Made by a program: the position numbers and the translations under genes. A DNA stretch of 26,859 nucleotides from positions 1-26,859 of the IMG/VR virus record IMGVR_UViG_3300050821_010576. One strand, written 5' to 3'. Below, piece by piece: positions 23,638 to 26,859 of the stretch (the first letter of the stretch is position 1; each line of letters begins with the position of its first letter). This DNA comes from a virus. The notes beneath the pieces are model-generated. The model made no database searches. It saw only the letters and a list, made by a program, of their open reading frames with translations, and was not told where the DNA came from.

Positions 23638-24311
23638 TGAGGAACGACTACACACCCGCGCATCTGATGCAGGATATTCACCGCCAGGTCGGAATGGCCC
23701 CGGTTACCGAACTGCTCGACGGCGCTCCGGATCTGAACGCCTGGGAAGGAGACGACGCCCCGGCGGCCCGGGCGCAGCTTGCGGTTGTGCCGAAGCGCAG
23801 CCTGCGCGATCACGTCGAGGGTATCGACCTCATCATCGAAACGATCGAAGCCCTCGAAGACGACGGCGAGCTGACCGACGAAACGCGCGACCAGCTTTCG
23901 GCGATGCTCGTTACCGAGCTGGCCGGCACGCGCCGGAAAGTCGATAATGTCAACGGTGCGCTGGCGACGTGGGAATCGCTCGACGCGGCGGCAGCGAAGG
24001 AAATCGAACGCCTGCAGAAGCGGCGCTCGCGTTTTGCGCGGCTCACTGAACGGCTCGAACTGCACGTGCTCGCCCTGCTCGAAGCCTCGAAACTTCCCGC
24101 GATCGAAGGGAATATTTCAACTCTTGCGCGAAAGAAGAATCCGCCTTCGGTGCAAATCGCGGACGCCGCCGCGGTGCCGGCGGATTACCTGCGGACGCCG
24201 CCCGCGCCTAAGCCTGTACCGGACAAGACGCTCATCAAGTCCGCGCTGCAGGCGGGCGCAGAGATCCCCGGCTGCACCCTCGCGGCGGGCTACCGGCTGG
24301 TGAGGAGCTAA
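23637..24311 (+). CDS. Siphovirus Gp157-family protein
   Basis: The ATG overlaps the previous TAA (TAATG), with AGGGG 8 nt upstream; a GTG at 23628 is in frame but less likely. The 224-residue product has an acidic helical segment (DLIIETIEALEDDGELTDET), a long coiled coil (about 97-150; LQKRRSRFARLTERLELHVL), and then the family hallmark: IEGNISTLARKKNPPSVQI (157-175; KNPPSVQI 167-174), PADYLR (181-186), and PDKTLIKSALQAGAEIPG (195-212). In Gp157-family proteins these blocks recur in this order. The family is named after a Streptococcus phage protein and is usually found in early operons next to recombination genes; its molecular activity is not settled. Confidence 0.88.
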   Translation: MRNDYTPAHLMQDIHRQVGMAPVTELLDGAPDLNAWEGDDAPAARAQLAVVPKRSLRDHVEGIDLIIETIEALEDDGELTDETRDQLSAMLVTELAGTRRKVDNVNGALATWESLDAAAAKEIERLQKRRSRFARLTERLELHVLALLEASKLPAIEGNISTLARKKNPPSVQIADAAAVPADYLRTPPAPKPVPDKTLIKSALQAGAEIPGCTLAAGYRLVRS

Positions 24312-24315
24312 GACG

Positions 24316-24492
24316 ATGCCGGAAGACAACGGTTACGGCGATTATCGCGACACCTGCGAGGAAATGCGCGTCGAGATCGAGCGCGAGCGGTACGACATGG
24401 CCGACTGGGAGCCCGACGAAGACGAGCTGGAACGGGCGCGGGCGCGCAGGCTGCGGCGCGAGTCCGCCCGCAAGGACGAGGCGGATGCGTAA
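24316..24492 (+). CDS. Small charged hypothetical protein, 58 aa
   Basis: The ATG follows the Gp157 stop by 4 nt, and the end overlaps the next gene (24485-24492), so this short frame fits the operon. The product is strongly charged: acidic start (MPEDNGYGDYRDTCEEMRVE), then IERERYDMADWEPDEDELER, then an Arg-rich helix (ARARRLRRES). It is probably helical. No family is recognised. Small acidic or basic proteins like this are common in phage early operons. Confidence 0.6.
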   Translation: MPEDNGYGDYRDTCEEMRVEIERERYDMADWEPDEDELERARARRLRRESARKDEADA

Positions 24493-24688
24493 GCACTTGC
24501 GGCGGCGGGTCATCGCCTGGGAAACGGAACCGAATCCGCATGACACCGATGGCCGGAATTCGCTTATCTATACGGCAGTGCTTGAATGCGGACATCGTCT
24601 CTGCCAGGGTATCGACGGGTCACGTCCGATGGTTAAAGCCTGTTGGCAGTGCGGGCGGCTCGAACCCAGGACGGAGGCCACCCGATGA
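24485..24688 (+). CDS. Small zinc-ribbon-like protein, 67 aa
   Basis: The gene overlaps its upstream neighbour by 8 nt and the downstream gene by ATGA. The product has a basic start (MRKHLRRRVIAWETEPNP), then VLECGHRLC (C35, H37, C40) and KACWQCG (C53, C56). Spacing CxH..C....CxxC suggests a compact zinc site, as in small nucleic-acid-binding or adaptor proteins. The exact family is not known to me. Together with the minus-strand 63-aa protein it is the second Cys/His mini-protein in the window. Confidence 0.65.
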   Translation: MRKHLRRRVIAWETEPNPHDTDGRNSLIYTAVLECGHRLCQGIDGSRPMVKACWQCGRLEPRTEATR

Positions 24689-24813
24689 GCGGACCCGATT
24701 TTCGCTCCCACGCGCTTTGGACGCGGGCGTTCTGCGTCCTGCTCGCGATCCTGTACGGCGGTTTGTTCTGGTGGATGGGGGCGCCGATCGCCAGGTTCCT
24801 CGCGCAGAAGTAA
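24685..24813 (+). CDS. Small single-pass membrane protein, 42 aa
   Basis: The ATG overlaps the previous stop as ATGA and the gene ends just before a hairpin, so it is the last gene of the rightward early operon. The product has one hydrophobic segment (AFCVLLAILYGGLFWWMG, residues 15-32), flanked by Arg before and Arg/Gln/Lys after. It may sit in the host inner membrane. Function is unknown; size and place suit an early host-takeover or superinfection-exclusion peptide, which is only an inference. Confidence 0.6.
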   Translation: MSGPDFRSHALWTRAFCVLLAILYGGLFWWMGAPIARFLAQK

Positions 24814-24846
24814 AGGCCCGCCGAAGCCTAAGACTCCGGCGGGCCT
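24814..24846 (-). terminator. Perfect 10-bp hairpin between convergent operon and integrase
   Basis: AGGCCCGCCG (24814-24823) pairs perfectly with CGGCGGGCCT (24837-24846) around a 13-nt loop. Read leftward it is followed by TTACTT and so can act as an intrinsic terminator for the integrase transcript. Read rightward no T-run follows, so its effect on the early operon is less certain. Confidence 0.65.
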
Positions 24847-24889
24847 GAAAGCCGCGCGAAGGGGTCGAGCCAAAGAGCGGCAACAGCCA

Positions 24890-25816
24890 TTACAGCACGC
24901 CGGCGAGAGGATTCCGGCCCGCAAAAACGCGGGCGCGCCGCACGTATGTCTTCATGACTGCCGCTGATTTGTGGCCCGACAGGGCCATGATCTCCTGGTC
25001 TGATCTGCCCAATTCGGCCGCCGCTGTTACCGCGCCGGCGCGCAGGGAATGCGACCCGTATTTGGCGCTGTCGAGGCCGACCCGTTCGACGGCGCGCTTC
25101 ACCGCCTCGCATACGGCTTCCACGCTGAGCGGCTGGCGGATGATGGTGTCGCCCGTCTGCACTCGGCAGAACAGCGGCCCCGGCCATCGGCCTCGCCTGG
25201 ATATCCAGGACTTCATCACACGCACCGGATCGGTCGCCGCGCGCTTTCCGGCCCAGACTGCGATGACGCGGCCGCGGCCTTCCTGATCCGTCTTCGAGTA
25301 CCGAATGATGACCGCAATTCCCCTTCCTTCGAAGGAGAGGTCGGAGAGCTGCAGCCGGCACAGTTCGCTGCCGCGAAGACTGGTTGCGAATCCGAGTGTG
25401 ACCAGCGCGCGATCGCGCACTCCAATTCTGGTGCGAGCGTCGCAGCCCTTGCAGATGCGGAGGATCTCATCCACTCCGATGGCCGCTTTTCCAACCGGTG
25501 TCTCGCGACGATCGCGCCGGACCGCGGTGATGACCTGGCGCACGTCCGGACCAATCGGGATTGGGTAGCCGGCGATTTTATGAAAGTGGGCAACCGCGGA
25601 GACGTGTCTCTCTGCGGTAGTTACTTTACGGCTTCGTTCGGTAAGCAGCCAGGTGACGTAGAGTGAGACTGTTTCAATGGTTGCGGGGAACGCATCGCGT
25701 CCGGTGAGCGAGCACCAGCTTTCGAACTGCCGCCAGTCCGATGAATACGCCTTCATTGTGCGCGTCGCTCTGGTCGCGCGTCGCAGCGAATCCCGGCGTT
25801 GCCGCAGTGCTGCCAT
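24890..25816 (-). CDS. int: Tyrosine recombinase (phage integrase)
   Basis: This enzyme joins phage and host DNA at attachment sites. I choose ATG 25816, which is preceded by GGAGGT 6 nt away (plus-strand 25823-25828); a longer reading to 25906 lacks support. The 308-residue product has an N-terminal SAM-like core-binding domain (about 10-100: MKAYSSDWRQFESWCSLTGR, SLYVTWLLTE) and a C-terminal catalytic domain. The catalytic set is complete: R148 (TSLRGSEL), K175 (SKTDQEG), H256-x2-R259 (HSLR), H282 (SGHKS) and Y291 (KTYVRRA). It resembles integrases of phages and mobile elements. The minus orientation places its promoter in the region beyond 25816; the adjacent hairpin at 24814-24846 would terminate it. 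The attachment site cannot be fixed here. Confidence 0.93.
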   Translation of the reverse strand: MAALRQRRDSLRRATRATRTMKAYSSDWRQFESWCSLTGRDAFPATIETVSLYVTWLLTERSRKVTTAERHVSAVAHFHKIAGYPIPIGPDVRQVITAVRRDRRETPVGKAAIGVDEILRICKGCDARTRIGVRDRALVTLGFATSLRGSELCRLQLSDLSFEGRGIAVIIRYSKTDQEGRGRVIAVWAGKRAATDPVRVMKSWISRRGRWPGPLFCRVQTGDTIIRQPLSVEAVCEAVKRAVERVGLDSAKYGSHSLRAGAVTAAAELGRSDQEIMALSGHKSAAVMKTYVRRARVFAGRNPLAGVL

Positions 25817-25906
25817 ATCGATACCTCCACAATCGAACAGGAAAAGCTGTTCGCCTGCGCCCGTCATCATAAATCGGCTCGACCCTGCCGGGCATGACGA
25901 TAACAC

Positions 25907-26053
25907 ACCCCGGATAACAAGCGCAGCAAAAAATGAAGGACCAGGGGAGAGTCCGACGATCTAACTGGACAGTTAGTATGTCAGGCGCTAAGATTACGGG
26001 CGATGCAGAGCATCGAACCCTTCAGGACGACCCCGGATAAGATGCTATTATCC
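25907..26053. repeat. Repeated ACCCCGGATAA / GGATAA boxes
   Basis: The 11-mer ACCCCGGATAA occurs at 25907-25917 and 26030-26040. TTATCC at 26048-26053 is the inverse of GGATAA, so the second copy forms a GGATAA/TTATCC inverted pair around 7 nt. GATAAC also occurs at 25899-25904. The boxes flank the promoter at 25961-25994, next to the integrase gene. Arm-type integrase sites or regulator sites are both possible. Confidence 0.4.
25961..25994 (+). promoter_or_regulatory. Predicted strong rightward promoter with overlapping operator palindrome
   Basis: TGGACA (25966-25971) and TAAGAT (25989-25994) are separated by exactly 17 nt, a near-consensus sigma70 promoter. The 16-bp palindrome CTAACTGGACAGTTAG (25961-25976; 7-bp arms, 2-nt centre) covers the -35 element and would let a dimeric repressor block it. 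The transcript would start near 26001 and read into the replication gene at 26244. Confidence 0.65.
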
Positions 26054-26243
26054 TGCCACGGCTGCTGCCTCCGGGGACCTCCCAACGGCTTCTCACCGGC
26101 AGGCGACGCCACGTGTCTTGGCGGGCAACAGCGCCGCATGCCGCTCATCGCACATCAGGAAGGGCCAGCATCGGGATCAATGCGGGCGTGCTTTTATTCT
26201 TACCCACCTTCCGGGATTTTTGCAACACAGGAAACGGTCCAAT

Positions 26244-26859
26244 ATGGCCCGTACGACGGCGCCGGAAGGTTTTGAAAGCAATTATTCAGCGGTACTGGAA
26301 CTGCTTCGCTTCGGCTTCGGCATCTGGTCGCTGCCGCAAATGGCCGCGCTGCTGTACCACGTCGAGCGTTCAACGGCTGTAGGTAAAGACGCAGACCAGC
26401 ACAGCCAGCGGCAGGCGGTCGACGGGGTCTATTCGACGCGGCTGCTTTGCTGGATTCGAGGGCCGGCTGGTATCAGCACGGCCACCTGGAAGCGGGCAAA
26501 CGCCGAACTCGAACAGACCGATGAGCGTCCGGATGGAGTGTTGCGGCGCCGCCGGCGCACTGAGTATTCCGGACGGAACGACGCAACCGAATACGAATTG
26601 GACTGGGACGCCATCAGTCGCGTCATCGGCAAATGGAAAGCCGGGGCATTGGCTCAGCCTGAGCCAATGGCGGGCGAAGAAAACGGGAAAGAGGGGGCTC
26701 AGCCTGAGCCAAGTAAAAATCCTGGGGTAGTGGCTCAGCCTGAGCCAAGTAAAAATCCTGGGGGATTGGCTCAGCCTGAGCCAATGGCAAACGGCGTGGA
26801 GTTGAGGGGGGGATTGGCTCAGCCTGAGCCAATGGCAAACGGCGTGGAGTTGAGGGGGG
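26244..26859 (+). CDS. Replication initiator-like protein, partial (3' end off window)
   Basis: The frame is open from ATG 26244 (AGGA 11 nt upstream) to the last base, giving at least 205 residues. Residues about 10-135 look like a phage winged-helix replication protein of the O/RepA-N-like kind. SAVLELLRFGFGIWSLPQMA is followed by HVERSTAVGKDADQHSQRQA, then a GPAGISTATWKRANAELEQ recognition-helix-like segment and TEYELDWDAISRVIGKWKAG. The pattern 'ERS..GK ... S..Q...G ... G.S..T..RA...LE ... EYEL' is typical of initiators that bind iterons. From about residue 135 the protein becomes a repeat with AQPEP, encoded by five in-frame palindromes. The truncation is due to the window edge, not to a stop codon. 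Confidence 0.7.
   Translation, partial: MARTTAPEGFESNYSAVLELLRFGFGIWSLPQMAALLYHVERSTAVGKDADQHSQRQAVDGVYSTRLLCWIRGPAGISTATWKRANAELEQTDERPDGVLRRRRRTEYSGRNDATEYELDWDAISRVIGKWKAGALAQPEPMAGEENGKEGAQPEPSKNPGVVAQPEPSKNPGGLAQPEPMANGVELRGGLAQPEPMANGVELRG
26651..26830. repeat. Five iteron-like palindromes GGCTCAGCCTGAGCC inside the initiator gene
   Basis: Exact copies begin at 26651, 26696, 26732, 26768 and 26816, each 15 bp with 7-bp arms around a central C. In three copies the symmetry extends further (flanking ATT and AAT), reaching 23 bp at 26647-26669. The spacings are 45, 36, 36 and 48 bp, all multiples of three, so each copy encodes AQPEP. Repeated palindromes in the initiator gene are expected of a lambda-O-type origin. 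Confidence 0.75.
26764..26859 (+). repeat. Perfect 48-bp tandem duplication reaching the window end
   Basis: Bases 26764-26811 and 26812-26859 are identical, and the window stops exactly at the end of the second copy. Just before them, a 36-bp unit (with AAGTAAAAATCCTGGGG) is also present twice. More copies may follow beyond the edge. Confidence 0.9.

Larger units (their letters stand above)
25817..26243. other. Regulatory region between integrase and replication gene
   Basis: This 427-nt stretch holds no convincing gene. It contains the integrase ribosome site, a strong promoter with an overlapping palindrome (25961-25994), repeated GGATAA boxes, a perfect 6-bp stem CGATGC/GCATCG with an AGA loop (26001-26015), and two more potential stems (GCCTCCGG with CCGGCAGGC, 26067-26104; CGCCA with TGGCG, 26107-26123). 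They could form a structured leader of about 240 nt on the replication mRNA. A leftward promoter for the integrase (TTGCTG, 18 nt, TGTTAT on the minus strand) is only weakly supported. Confidence 0.5.

Noticed and set aside
25817-25906. N-terminal extension of the integrase to 25906
   Set aside because: The ATG at 25816 has a strong, well-spaced GGAGGT and yields the usual integrase length; the extra 30 residues have no pattern.
26003-26275. Plus-strand frame of 90 codons before the initiator gene
   Set aside because: Composition is irregular, no family resemblance, no ribosome site, and it overlaps the initiator start; kept only as a leaderless possibility in the findings.
26623-26838. Minus-strand frame with repeated LAQAEP
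   Set aside because: It results from reading the palindromic iterons on the other strand.
26651-26859. CRISPR array
   Set aside because: The repeats are short palindromes inside a coding frame, with unequal and partly identical spacers, and no cas genes are present.

Overview
The window looks like part of a GC-rich temperate tailed phage or prophage. Structural genes run left to right, with an early/lysogeny region at the right end. It is open at both ends: position 1 lies inside a probable major capsid gene and the last base lies inside a replication-initiator gene. Terminase, portal, scaffold, repressor and any recognisable lysis genes are not seen. Several connector-type proteins, a long tail-nozzle-like protein, no tape measure or tail sheath, and a run of internal-virion-type proteins ending in one of 2678 residues all suggest a short-tailed (podovirus-like) particle. 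The host cannot be fixed from sequence alone. The N-terminal style of the tailspike (signal peptide, then QQSPFPASLDSDGTL) and two minus-strand hypothetical proteins remind me of Acidobacteriota genomes, which is a weak, memory-based inference.

Layout. 1-387 is the capsid C-terminus, followed by a long RNA hairpin (388-434) and an inserted HNH endonuclease (469-1335). From 1348 to 12188 lies a tightly packed virion operon: two beta-rich small structural proteins, a 51-aa membrane protein, three connector/adaptor-like proteins, a pectate-lyase-like tailspike with a signal peptide, a nozzle/stabilisation-like protein, a collar-type fibre protein, a GNAT-like protein and a Ser/Gly-rich internal protein. 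Many joints are ATGA or TGATG overlaps. 12194-21785 encodes two probable internal (ejected) proteins. The second is a giant polyvalent protein in which I recognise an FtsK-gamma-like winged helix, a BECR-type toxin nuclease, a ddrB/ParB-like domain and an HEIGH zinc-metallopeptidase module.

The structural operon meets a convergent minus-strand cassette of four small genes (22931 down to 21815). Between that cassette and a rightward early operon (23083-24813: hypothetical, Gp157-family, three tiny genes) lies a divergent promoter region with repeated near-palindromes TGCTTGACGTGAAGCA, a likely repressor switch. A tyrosine integrase (24890-25816, minus) follows. A second palindrome-overlapped promoter (25961-25994) then drives the replication initiator (26244 to the edge).

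The initiator gene carries five copies of the 15-bp palindrome GGCTCAGCCTGAGCC in frame, a lambda-O-like arrangement in which the origin iterons would sit inside the initiator gene.

The most unusual elements are the composite giant virion protein (especially the FtsK-gamma-like domain in an apparently injected protein), the iterons inside the initiator gene, the symmetric operator cluster at 22956-23060, and the 350-nt overlap between the GNAT gene and the next gene.
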